NCBI RefSeq assembly: GCF_005239225.2
Contig: NC_133292.1
Coordinates: 10,388,985 to 10,452,984 of the forward strand
DNA: 64,000 nucleotides
Reading direction: 5' to 3'
From: Populus alba
Taxonomy: Eukaryota; Streptophyta; Magnoliopsida; Malpighiales; Salicaceae
Shown in pieces: positions 46,184 to 57,030 of the stretch. Positions within the stretch are counted from its first letter, which is position 1; each line of letters begins with the position of its first letter. The notes beneath the pieces were generated by a model, which made no database searches, was not told the DNA's origin, and was given only the letters and a program-made list of their open reading frames with translations. The translations under genes and the position numbers were made by a program.

Positions 46184-46360
46184 GGGTAGGTCGCCCATCA
46201 TAATAAGACCGTTTTACACTTCATATTTTTTTCCTGGGTAGGTCACCCATAAGAATGAGACCACTCTTCCTCTTTTCCATTTGGGTAGGTCACCATCACA
46301 ATGAGACCACCATTTTTTTCCTGGGTAGGTCACCCATTATAATGAGACCACTTTTTACAC
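46184..46360 (+). repeat. 40-52-bp array, four copies
   Basis: GGGTAGGTC(A/G)CCCAT followed by AATGAGACCAC occurs at about 46184, 46236, 46283 and 46323. Confidence 0.85.
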
Positions 46361-46474
46361 ATTCTTTTATTCCAGTTGAATGAGGTCGCCAGATGAAATC
46401 TCATATAGCTTTGGTTAAAGGGAATCGCCAGATGGGGTTTCAGGTTGACCGAGCTACACACATTCCTCGGTTAT

Positions 46475-47935
46475 GGTTAAAGGGGATCTTTAACCTAATT
46501 GGAAAGGATTTTGGTTCTGGTTAGAGGGGATTGCTGAAAGGAATCTCAGTCTAGCCCAACCCTACACATTCCTTGGTTATGGTTAAAGGGGATCGACGAA
46601 GGGATCTCAGTTTAACCTAATTGGAAAGGATTTTGGTTCTGGTTAGAGGGGATTGCCGAAAGGAATCTCAGTCTAGCCCAACCCTACACATTCCTTGGTT
46701 ATGGTTAAAGGGGATCGACGAAGGGATCTCAGTTTAACCTAATTGGAAAGGATTTTGGTTCTGGTTAGAGGGGATTGCCAAAAGGAATCTCAGTCTAACC
46801 CAACCCTACACATTCCTTGGTTATGGTTAAATGGGATCGACGAAGGGATCTCAGTTTAACCTAATTGGAAAGGATTTTTGGTTCTGGTTGAAGGGGATCG
46901 GCGAAGGGATCTCAGTTCAGCCCAACCACACAGACCTTGGTTATGGTTAAAGGGGATCGGCGAAGGGATCTCAGTTTAACCTAATTGAAAAGGATTTTGG
47001 TTCTGGTTGAAGGGGATCGACGAAGGGATCTCAGTTCAGCCCAACCACACACACCTTGGTTATGGTTAAAGGGGATTGACGAAGGGATCTCAGTTTAACC
47101 TAATTGAAAAGGATTTTGGTTCTGGTTGAAGGGGATCGACGAAAGGATCTCAGTTCAGCCCAACCATACACACCTTGGTTATGGTTAAAGGGGATCGACG
47201 AAGGGATCTCAGTTTAACCTAATTGGAAAGGATTTTGGTTCTGGTTGAAGGGGATCGACGAAGGGATCTCAGTTCAGCCCAACCACACACACCTTGGTTA
47301 TGGTTAAAGGGGATTGACGAAGGGATCTCAGTTTAACCTAATTGAAAAGGATTTTGGTTCTGGTTGAAGGGGATCGACGAAAGGATCTCAGTTCAGCCCA
47401 ACCATACACACCTTGGTTATGGTTAAAGGGGATCGACGAAGGGATCTCAGTTTAACCTAATTGGAAAGGATTTTGGTTCTGGTTGAAGGGGATCGGCGAA
47501 GGGATCTCAGTTCAGCCCAACCACACACACCTTGGTTATGGTTAAAGGGGATCGACGAAGGGATCTCAGTTTAACCTAATTGAAAAGGATTTTGGTTCTG
47601 GTTGAAGGGGATCGGCGAAGGGATCTCAGTTCAGCCCAACCACACACACCTTGGTTATGGTTAAAGGGGATCGACGAAGGGATCTCAGTTTAACCTAATT
47701 GAAAAGGATTTTGGTTCTGGTTGAAGGGGATCGACGAAGGGATCTCAGTTCAGCCCAACCACACACACCTTGGTTATGGTTGAAGGGGATCGGCGAAGGG
47801 ATCTCAGTTTAACCTAATTGGAAAGGATTTTGGTTCTGGTTGAAGGGGATCGGCGAAGGGATCTCAGTTCAGTCTAACTACACAAGACCTTGGTTATGGT
47901 TAAAGGGGATCGGCGAAGGGATCTCAGTTTAGTCT
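46475..47935 (+). repeat. 119-bp tandem array with dimeric sub-structure
   Basis: CCTTGGTTATGG begins units at 46571, 46693, 46815, 46935, 47054, 47173, 47292, 47411, 47530, 47649 and 47768. The period is 122, 122, 120 and then exactly 119 bp seven times. Each unit is itself two related halves of about 60 bp, one with GGTTATGGTTAAAGGGGATC and one with GGTTCTGGTTGAAGGGGATC. Confidence 0.95.
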
Positions 47936-48045
47936 AATCACGCAGAATCACTAGATGGGATTTCAGGTTGATCGAGCTACACACCGATTTTTGTTCTTGT
48001 TAGATCGCCAGATGGGATCTCAGGTAAAACCTAATCAAAAGGGAA

Positions 48046-48300
48046 GGTCGCCCGTGAAAATAGACTAGTGTGAGAGTGTGGGTCGGTCGCCCCTGAAAAT
48101 AGACCAGAGTGAGTATGTGTGGGCAGGTCGCCCGTGAAAATAGACCAGTGTGAGTGTGTGGGCAGGTCGCCCCTGAAAATAGACCAGTGTGAGTGTGTGG
48201 GTAGGTCGCCCCTGAAAATAGACCACTTTGAGAGCATGGGGGCAGGTCGCCCGTGAAAATAGACAAGTGTGGGTGTGTGGGCAAGTCGCCCAAGATATTG
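48046..48300 (+). repeat. 39-41-bp tandem array, seven copies
   Basis: GGTCGCCC(G/C)TGAAAATAGAC occurs at about 48046, 48085, 48126, 48165, 48204 and 48245, with a partial copy at 48284. The period is 39 or 41 bp. It lies about 90 bp before the 3' LTR. Confidence 0.95.
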
Positions 48301-48375
48301 AAATCATTTTCCTTTTGTTTTCTTTACAAAGCTTACTATGCAAAATTTTGAGGAATTTTGCTTCGTAAGCATTGT

Positions 48376-48389
48376 AAAGAGGGGGCAAC
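48376..48389 (+). other. Polypurine tract of the large element
   Basis: AAAGAGGGGGCAAC directly before the 3' LTR start. Confidence 0.85.
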
Positions 48390-51040
48390 TGTTGCTACCC
48401 AATTTTTGACCCATCTTTTTAATAAAGTTTTTGAAAAATCCAAAAATAGTGAAAAACAACAAAAATCCAAAAATATGTTTTTAATATATTTGCAATGTTT
48501 TTAGCATTTTCAACGTCGTTTAAAAAGAATTTAATTTTTCAAAAGATTTTCAAACGCGTTCGACTTTTCACGCGTCGTTTTTAAAATCATTGATTTTCCT
48601 CATCGAGTCGACGTTGATATTGCTCGTTTTCAAAAAAATACAAAAAAACAAGAAAAATCAAATTTTACAAAAAAAAGAAAAAAAGAAAAAAAAGAAAAAA
48701 AAAGTTAAGAAAACAATTTTGAGACCCAAATAATATTTTTGCAGGGAGTTTTGAATATTGGAGGGGGAGGTAACCTAAGAACTTTTTTTTTTTTTTCTCT
48801 TCACCCGAAAGCAGCCGCTCCCCTTGGCCCAATAACATTTAATCCCTCTCTTTTAGCTGAAAATTAGGGACTTAGCCCCCCACCCATGGTCTTTTTTTCC
48901 TTGTTTCCAGCCGACATGGAGGCCCCTCCTCATGAGGAGAGCCCATATTTCTTCTCATCCCCAGTGATGTCAAAGGGGGGAGAGAGGGGGGATTGGTGAA
49001 TTTTTTGGGGAGGACCCGAGGGCAGTGGGCAGAGACCAACGGATGTCCCTCACCTTTTGAATTTTCTTCTTCTCCCTGAACCGGCCAAGAAACACAGCCG
49101 AGAGCCCCCTCCAAAGCCATTTTTTTTTTCTTCTTCCTCAGCCTCCCGAAGACCCCACCTCCACCAGACCTCCACTTTACCCATCGCAGCCACCGAACCA
49201 GCTCCCCCTCACTCTCTTCATCAGACCACAAGGAACAATAACCCAGCACAGCCAACACCCCAATTCCTCCGTCTCCCTCCTGGCCATATATATATATATA
49301 TATTTTTTTTTTTCAGCCGACCCACTCTGCTGTCTTCCTCACCCTCACCGGATAAACCAAGAGCAGCGTCCTCTTCTCCTCTGATCTCATCAGCAGCAGC
49401 CGGTCAACGAACAGAGCCCATAACAGCGGCGGCCGAGCTCCTCCAGCACACCGAGACGCCGCCCCTCACCGCTGATCTCCCTTCCACCAAGCCACCGATC
49501 TGCAGGCGATCTCCTCAGCACCGCCACCGATCTCCCCACGATTGAAGAACCCAGCTCAGCCACACCGCGAGACAAGCTCCCCTCCTCCAGCCGTTTCTCC
49601 AGCGGCGGCCCGCAGCAGCGCCGTCCACAGATCGGCAGCCACCGCCTCCAATACTCCTTCCACAACCACCAGATCAGCCGTAAGAAAATGGCAGAATAAC
49701 GAAACTGAACAGCAAAAAGGAGAAGCAGACCCGAAACAAAGAGGAAGAGAAATAAATTGAAAACAGAGAACAAAAATTAAAATCGACTGGTGTGCGTTCT
49801 TTGCTTGATCTGCAGGTCGGCGCCAGCGAGGAAAGAAGAGGGGAAGAAGTCGATCCGGACCCCCCTGCTGTTGGATTTTTTTTTTCTGGTGGCGGCGGCG
49901 CGTGGAATCACGCGCCGCCCCTGTTCCCGCGCCTAGAAATCCTGCCGAACACTGTTCCCGCTGCATCCCTGTAATTTCAGTCGATTTTGGGGTTAATTTT
50001 GTAATTGTAAAATTGTTTAATGTAATATTTGTGTAATTTTGAGTTTATTTTTTTTATAGTTTGTATTTTATGTAAATGTGGATGACAAAGAAAAAGAAAA
50101 AGAAAAAGAAAAGGAAAGGAAAGAGAGTGATAATAATAATAATAAAAAAAAGAAATGTTTGTGTGTGTGTGTTTGTATTGTTTTTGTTTCTATGTATGTT
50201 ATTGAATAAAAAAAAAAACAAGGAATTTAAATGTTTTTTTTTTTGTTTTGGGCGGGCTGGAACATCAGCTCAGCCCCTTTTCACTCCGGGCTGGAATATC
50301 AGCCCAGCCCATGCGGCTGGGCTGAGTCCATTTTTTTTTCTTTTTTGGGCCGGAACATCAGCCCATGCCCATGGGTCTGGGCTGAGTTCATATTTTTTCT
50401 TTTTTGGGCCGGAACATCAGCCCAGCCCATGGGTCTGGGCTGAGTCTGTATTTTTCTTTTTTTTGGGCCGGAACATCAGCCCAGCCCATGCGGGTGGGTT
50501 GAGTCCAGCCCTGTTACCAGAGGGCTGGAACATCAGCCCAGCCCATGCGGCTGGGCTGAGTCCAGCCTTGTGGCTGGCCAATACAGGCCCAGCCCAAGCT
50601 ATTTATTATATGTATATATATATATTTATTTATTTATTTTGTGTTTTTTTTTTTTTTTTACATATAATTTTTTTTTTATATGATAAAATTGCAAGAATAA
50701 AGAAGAATTTAATATTCTGATTTCATCACGGATAAAGAATCATGAACTTACATGTAAGTTGTATTTTCTGAAATTCGATGAAAGAACAGAATTTTTAAAA
50801 CTTCTTTAACACATCAAGTCCACAAAGCAGCTTACCTCAGGTAGGGTGCGTTAGGGGTGCTAATACCTTCCCTAACCACAACCAGTCTCGTACCCGCGAT
50901 CTCTGACAAGACCAGTACATCAGGTTTCCTAGTAGCCCTCAATGAATTACTAGGTGGCGACTCCAAAGAACCAAATCAGCAAAACAGGACGAATAATCGC
51001 CAGCCGATGCCGTGAGCCTGGTTTTTTTTGGGGTGCGACA
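48390..51040 (+). repeat. 3' LTR of the large element
   Basis: Near-identical to 38138-40766. The clearest difference is a 13-bp indel in the GC-rich part (about 49891-49910). The hairpin array is at about 50250-50590. Confidence 0.95.
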
Positions 51041-51045
51041 CCTTC
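51041..51045. repeat. Target-site duplication, right (CCTTC)
   Basis: Matches 38133-38137. Confidence 0.95.
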
Positions 51046-51078
51046 ATTGATCTCACTTCTCGGTTACACGACTCGTGA
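51046..51078 (+). pseudogene. Severed 3' end of SAUR copy 10
   Basis: Codes IDLTSRLHDS and a TGA stop, the usual SAUR C-terminus, followed by what was the gene's 3' UTR. The frame agrees with codon 88 of the upstream part across the target duplication. Confidence 0.92.
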
Positions 51079-52153
51079 ACAAAACCAAGAATGAAACGAA
51101 GAAGTTCTCAACAATTTTGATAGGGAATTCTTTTCTTAATTAGTTCATTTTCTTGGACAGCAGAATCTTAATAGGAACTGGCTCCTGCATGGGTTTTTTT
51201 GTCTATCTATTTTTCGGTTTTATCATTGAAATGATGCACGTATTATTAATTGGTTTTCATATTAATTTCTTATAATTTCTCTGGTTAAATAATAATAATT
51301 AAAAACATATATGAACTCTTGGCTTCTCAAAAATCTCTCAATGAATGACAGGCTAGATGTAGACTTTCGTATTGCAGTAGCTAGTTAGGGGATGCTGAAA
51401 TTATTAGCTGCTTCATTATTCAATGGATCAGACCAATTAAAACAACGGCAATTCCTTATTTTTGTTAATGGGAAGGTCCAATAAACCTTATTTATATATT
51501 TAGATTGTCATCCGCTACTGCAACAATCCTTTTTATTTTAATATTTTTTCTAGTTTTTAGTTTTTATGGATAAGATTTTTTGTTTCAGAAATTTCTTTTA
51601 TATGCATGATTTATAAAAAGAAAAACTCAATTTTAAAAACTTTTGTTTAGAAAGTTCAAAATTTTAATTTTTCTTCGATCATGATCCACCAAAACCTTGA
51701 AGTTTTTTTTTCACATAAACGTGTGTGCGCGCGGAATCGCCAACCTTCTCTATTGCCTAGAGAGCTTCGCCGCTATTTTCTTGCACATGAACATGTCTTC
51801 AATGTTGTCAAGAGATCAAACTTCTGGGTAGTGACGTGATTGGTTGACAACCCGTTGTCAATGAATGAGATGACAACAGGAAAAGTGTCATGAACGTTGA
51901 GAGAAGCTCGTGCGCGGTATCTTAAGATAGGAAATGATGGTTAAAAAAAGGCTATGGACGCAGACAATGCTTTACAATTTTAAATCCAGTCCCCTCTCGT
52001 ATAATTAAATTTGAATTTAATTACCCATAACTCAGTCCTCTCTCACGCAGGCAAAGGTTTTTATTTTCATGGAAAGACCCTCGATCCTTCATAGTGTGCA
52101 AGTGGAAAATCAGCGTTCAAGTTAATGAGAATTACAAGGTGAATATTCCCTCT
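51079..52153. other. Former SAUR 3' UTR and intergenic DNA
   Basis: No gene supported; AT-rich with no clear element. Confidence 0.5.
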
Positions 52154-52705
52154 CTAGTGCAGTATTCTCAGGGAAGAAGATCTTTTGCTTTTCAGCAGAG
52201 AGGCATGGGGGAAAATGCTTCTTTTAAACCTAAATTTGATGCAGATTCTACCACTGATTGGTTCGCCCCGTATATAAAAGGTGTAAAAGTCTTCTCTAAT
52301 AGGTTCACTAATGGCTTCATAGTTAATAGCTAGAATAAGAGATTCACTAGACAACTCAGAACCAGACTCAGTTCCTTCTACACTTTTTTCCTGTGTCAAC
52401 TCAGCCATCTTTGTTGGAAAAATAAGAGGTAGGTCAGAGCCTGATTCCCCAACCACCGACTTCAGTTTCTTCAACAACCATGTGAACACAAACATTAGAG
52501 CAGCAAAAGTAGCACCAGAAGACTCCACTACTGTCTCCGTTGAAAGTGAACTACCATACAAAGACGTAGTCTCCTGAAATTGTGCACGTGTCTCTTTTTC
52601 CTCGAGCTTGTGGCTATTTTCACTTGCCTTATCCACTGATTCTTTGCTTTCTGCTTGAGGGGCTTCTTTATGAAGCTCTCCAAAATGTAAAAAATTGGGT
52701 TCCAA
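52154..52705 (-). CDS. Unassigned ORF, possible exon with one membrane segment
   Basis: An open minus-strand frame of about 183 codons that lacks an ATG at its 5' edge and follows a stop, so it would have to be an internal or last exon. The first 60 codons are charged (ESKESVDKASENSHKLEEK). A hydrophobic segment ATFAALMFVFTWLL then precedes KKLK, like a single membrane anchor. The end is basic. I do not recognise a family. Possible acceptor sites lie near 52680. It may be a real exon or a relic. Confidence 0.3.
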   Translation of the reverse strand: MEPNFLHFGELHKEAPQAESKESVDKASENSHKLEEKETRAQFQETTSLYGSSLSTETVVESSGATFAALMFVFTWLLKKLKSVVGESGSDLPLIFPTKMAELTQEKSVEGTESGSELSSESLILAINYEAISEPIREDFYTFYIRGEPISGRICIKFRFKRSIFPHASLLKSKRSSSLRILH

Positions 52706-53511
52706 TCATCTGGTTCACTATGTTTCTTCCTAATTGAGATAGTGCAAGACTTGGAGAACCTAATTCCTACATCATGGCAAGATATTAGAATTGATTTATT
52801 TTTCCAATTAAAACTCAACTAAATTGCAAATTAATTTAACTCAAAAAAGGTAAATTTGGCTAGTAGTAGAATAAAGTAAAATTAAATTAAAATTAAACTG
52901 ATTCCATATCTTAAATTCACGTAAGCCATAAAACAATTCTTCCCAAAAAGAGTAACTTCGCGAAGAGCTAAAATCCTCTTTAATTTTGATTTCACCTTAT
53001 TATTAGTATTAATAATAATAATTTTTATAAACATGATCTAGCCTAAAGAATCAACTTGGTAACTGGGTGACCATATCCAAGTTGAGTTTCAAAATAAATT
53101 GGGTAGAAATTAATTTTGTCAAGCCTGATAGGTTAACTTGCGATTTGATCGACCTAGTTAAAATCTTATATAATTTTTATAAAAAAAATCAAAACAACTT
53201 CATTTTAATTTTTTCTAAAAAAAAATCTTGAAACAAGTAGTTTTAGATTTACTAGTTTAGCTCAAGAATTAAACCCAAATTTAATAATAATAATAATAAT
53301 AATAAACTCTCAATTTTAATTTAACTCATCAAAACTCTGATTGCTATTGTTGTTCATGGCTATGATGATTTTATGTAAACAATTAAACCAATTCACAATT
53401 TTTTCCGTCCAAAAAGGCAACTTGAGCAAGTTACATATAGGAAAATTAAATTAACTATTCCATATCTTCTAAGCTCCTGAAAATAGATGGTAAATCATTA
53501 AATTTCGAAAT

Positions 53512-53754
53512 TCAATAAAACAACACATTCAGAGAGAGACGCTGAATTTTGAGATTTACATCAATCCTATGATTCCTATCTCTTTGAACACGTAATTTCC
53601 TTCCACGATATCGAAATAGTCGGCCACCACCACCAGGAGGTCTCATCAGCTCGTGGCCAAAGAAACCAAGAAATTGACGATGACCTCTTTGATTTATGAA
53701 GGTTAGTGTGGAGATATGAGTTAGAGTTAGGGTTTGTGATTTTGACAGCTCCAT
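53512..53754 (-). CDS. Unassigned 80-codon ORF, possible first exon
   Basis: ATG at 53754; codes MELSKSQTLTLTHISTL, a Gly-rich RPPGGGGRLFRYRGRKLR segment and a polar tail. It lies upstream of the frame at 52154 on the same strand and could be its first exon, but no splice link can be proven. No family is recognised. Confidence 0.2.
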   Translation of the reverse strand: MELSKSQTLTLTHISTLTFINQRGHRQFLGFFGHELMRPPGGGGRLFRYRGRKLRVQRDRNHRIDVNLKIQRLSLNVLFY

Positions 53755-53899
53755 TCAAAATTTTATCGGCGAGATCGAGGATTCGAGAGGGAAGTGTTAT
53801 TATTTCGAGAAATGATGATGGAGGTATACCGACATTTGGATATTGTTGCTTACGTGGAATTATGGCACTGAATTTTTTCAACGGGCTTTAATCTTTTTA

Positions 53900-55800
53900 T
53901 TTTGGGCCCCCTTTTCAAGTTCTATAGTCTGAGGAGCTTCCGGTTTTTGTGCATATTCTGGTAAATGTTATATTTTAAAGTATATTTTTATTAGAAATAT
54001 ATTAAAATAATATATTTTTTATTTAATTTTTTTAACATATTATATTAAAATAATTAAAAATATGCTAAAAAAATTAATTATTTAATAAACAATATTTTAA
54101 TCTCAATATCAATTATGCACTTTGTATTTAATTATGGACTAGTTAAAAAAAAGGTTTTGAAACAACATCATTGAAGTCTATAATAAGCAAATTGTTCTTC
54201 TCTCCCTATTCTTTGATCTAATCCAAGTGAAGTGTTTATTAGTGTTTTTTTCTTCTTCTTATTTATTATACAGTTTATAGTTCATTTAGTTCAAATTTTG
54301 TAGTTAATATATTTGATCATATTTAATATCCTAAATTTAATACTGCAAAATTTAATAACATTTATGTATATTGACATATGTATTGATTTAATTCAGCTTT
54401 CTTGTAAGAAAATCAAGCTTCGGCATAGAACATAATAATTATAGCAATCAACGATGACGATGATGTTGTAGGCTTCTAGTATAATGATAATCGAAAAAAT
54501 GAGGTGGTAATAAGACAATAACATGCAGGTGGAAAATGAGCATGATATGATAACGGTGATGGCAGTGCATCTACATTTAAAATAAAAAATAATATTTATA
54601 AAATTCAAATTATACTATAAATAGAATATAATTCCTTTTATTTTTTTTATAATTAGAATTCCTTTTATTTCAAAAAATGAAAAAAAAATAAAAACCTGCA
54701 ACAGCAGAGAAATTACCTTTTTGGGCCTAATTTTCAAGCAAACCAGCCCATGGCAAAGTCTAGCTACGAAATCTCGAAACTTTGTGCCGTGTTCATTTAA
54801 GAATCTCCCAAGCCGTGGCTAACTACTGTAAATCTAAATTCAATCTAAAAAAATGGTTTATACCCAGCTGGAATAGGATTGGTTTTGCTTGATAGCAACA
54901 GGATTATAGGTCAACTCAGATGAGATTACTAAGATTTGACTGAGTTAATGTTAAAATTAATTTAAATTAAAATCTGATTGGAACTATTATCTGTATTGTC
55001 GGTTTAACAAGTTACATAGTTAAGCCATGTCGTGTCAGATAACTATAACCAAAACTACTTCTATCACTACAACTTCTCTATAAACTTTTTTTTTTCTGTT
55101 AATTCCTCGACTTCGATCATTAAACAAGGAAACATACAATTCAATCTTTTGTCATACTCTAATGTTCACTTCTTATTTTTCGCTACATTTTCTTTCTAGA
55201 AAGTTCCTAAAAAAATCTTAACTTGGAACATTCCATGTTAAAATAATTTTTTGTCTCATTGCCTATACAAGAAGCAGAAGAAGAAGCAGCAGCAGCATGA
55301 TGAATTGCCTTCTGTATCTTATGAGATTATTAGTACATTAGTGAATCATATGCTTTAGGATGATAGAATAGCGATGGTCACATAAAAACTATATTGTATA
55401 TAAAACAAGCAAAAAGACTTGTATTAGACAAACTTCATTTAAAGTTTTTGTTTTTTGTTTTTTTTTTTTGTTGCTAATCAAATAATTTTCATGTGGCTGT
55501 TGCATTATTTTATGTTTTGGCCTGCATTAATAGTTTAGGTCTTTATGAGTTTTTAAGTTTTTGGTCGAACCCATGTTGTATTTTTAATTTTTGGGCTTCG
55601 GCATTCAAGGAATGAAATTTTCTGTGTTCTTGATCAAGAAAAAGGAAAAGGAGTTATTGTATTGTACTTGATGTGCAACGCAACTTCGACCATTATTCTG
55701 TCTTTCGATTTATTTTAATGGTGGCGAGGTATTTCGTCTGTCTATCTACTGATTTTATTTATTTATTTTTCATGCTTTGGATTTCAGATTGGATTGTGTG
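53900..55800. other. Intergenic, including an AT-rich MITE-like stretch
   Basis: No gene supported. About 53955-54110 resembles the AT-rich stretch at 20330. Confidence 0.5.
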
Positions 55801-55835
55801 ACAAAGTCGATACGATTGCATGGTAAGCAAACAGG

Positions 55836-57030
55836 ATGATTGGAACATTTCTATGATTTTTGGTTATGCCTACCCGGCCTATGGGTGTTTTAAAGTAGCG
55901 GAGAAGAGAAGGACAGACATTGAGCAACTCCTGTTTCGATGCCGGTACTGGTATGCATTTTCACACTTCATTGGAAAAATTCTAATGTTTTTAAGAAATT
56001 AATTACAGTTCTGATATGGTTCTTGCAAATTTCTGTAGGATTTTAGTTGCAATGCTTGCAGTTGGTGAGAGAGTAGGAGTCATCTAATCTCTTGGTATGA
56101 TATCTTGAAACTTAGCTTACGGTTTTTTGTAATAAGTTTCATGCTGTTCTGTTATGTCTATGATTTTGTTTCTGGTTTTTCCTGTCTTGGAAAGCTAACT
56201 GTGTACAGTGAAGCAAAGCTGGCACTCTTTATATATCTTTGGCATCCGAAAACAAAAGCATGTATAGTCATCCTAAATCTGTAAAGCAGCATCATCCGGT
56301 CGGTTTTCTATCTTTTTATTAGTTATCCCGATCGACTGGCTTCTTCTTTTGACTGCTTCATAGCACATAATATGTTTGTGGCAGTTTTTTCCGGCTTTCT
56401 GTGGCAAAACACGAGACCGATATTGATTGTAACTTGTTGGAGTTGAGGTGAAGGCTGAGAAGATTGCCCTTATTTATTGGCAAAAGGCTGCAGCTTGTGG
56501 ACAGGCTATTTTTTTTATAAAAAAAAATTTGCAGTATGTTTCTTCTCAATCACTATCACTGCCTCATTCTGATTAGGTAACCTTAAGCAAGTTTAATGAG
56601 ATTGATGATTTTGTGATTCTGTAACCTTTCTTCTAGTATAGCCTTGATTCTGCCTGCGTAGTTTTCTTCATTCTGGTCTGATATGAAAGCAGCACAATTC
56701 CTTCGTCTAAATCATTATTGTTTTCAGTTATTTTTGTCCCATTATTTTGAATCCATGATTCTAGTACTGCAATGTTTAAAGCCACGCTAATTGATTCCAA
56801 TATGCCAATTCTTTTCCTGCAGCAAGAAGAGCCAAATGCTAAAAATGGAGAGCCTGATCGTGCATCAGGTTCAAGGGGAGAGTACACGAAAAAGAAGCCC
56901 AATCTCATCATCCTTTGAGAATGGAGATTCAGATGCCCCTCAGCAAGAAGTCGTTTTAAAGAAATCAGTCCAGCTAAAACATGGAAGATGGAAACCTTTC
57001 CAGAGCCCACAAAAACAATCAAATTCCTAG
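55836..57030 (+). pseudogene. HVA22-like (TB2/DP1/REEP family) gene relic
   Basis: Family blocks appear in order on the plus strand. At 55853-55950: MIFGYAYPAYGCFKV, then DIEQLLFRCRYW with a GT donor. At about 56039: an AG acceptor and ILVAMLAVGERVG, then a stop. At about 56199: VYSEAKLALFIYLWHPKTKA. At about 56460: KIALIYWQKAAACGQ and LQYVSSQS. At about 56821-57030: a polar tail. HVA22 proteins are ER membrane-shaping factors induced by ABA and stress in plants. The start region is out of frame, a stop follows GERVG, and the YSEAKLA block needs a frame change, so the gene appears dead. An expressed rearranged form cannot be excluded. Confidence 0.8.

Larger units (their letters stand above)
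38138..51040 (+). mobile_element. Non-autonomous large LTR retrotransposon (LARD-like, Ogre/Tat-type primer site), 12.9 kb
   Basis: Two long LTRs (2.63 and 2.65 kb, TG..CA) flank a 7.6-kb interior. There is a primer site matching tRNA-Arg, a polypurine tract and a perfect 5-bp target duplication. I find no gag, protease, integrase or reverse transcriptase motif in any frame of the interior, only short frames and tandem arrays. By hand count the LTRs differ at about 14 bases plus a few indels, roughly 0.5 percent, so it is young. A tRNA-Arg primer and arrays before the 3' LTR are known from Ogre/Tat (Ty3/gypsy) elements. It is probably a deletion derivative mobilised by such a relative. Confidence 0.93.

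Noticed and set aside
46475..48300. Possible CRISPR array
   Set aside because: Repeats are contiguous and degenerate without unique spacers, lie inside a plant retrotransposon, and the genome is eukaryotic.
48000..48388. Overlapping minus-strand frames with a 13-residue repeat (GDLPTHSHWSIFR type)
   Set aside because: They arise because the 39-bp array has a period divisible by three; all frames of the array look like repeat proteins.
50076..50720. 214-codon frame in the 3' LTR
   Set aside because: It is made of Lys/Ile runs and repeats of the hairpin array (NISPAHG-type), and the matching 5' LTR frame is broken by small indels. Low-complexity artefact.
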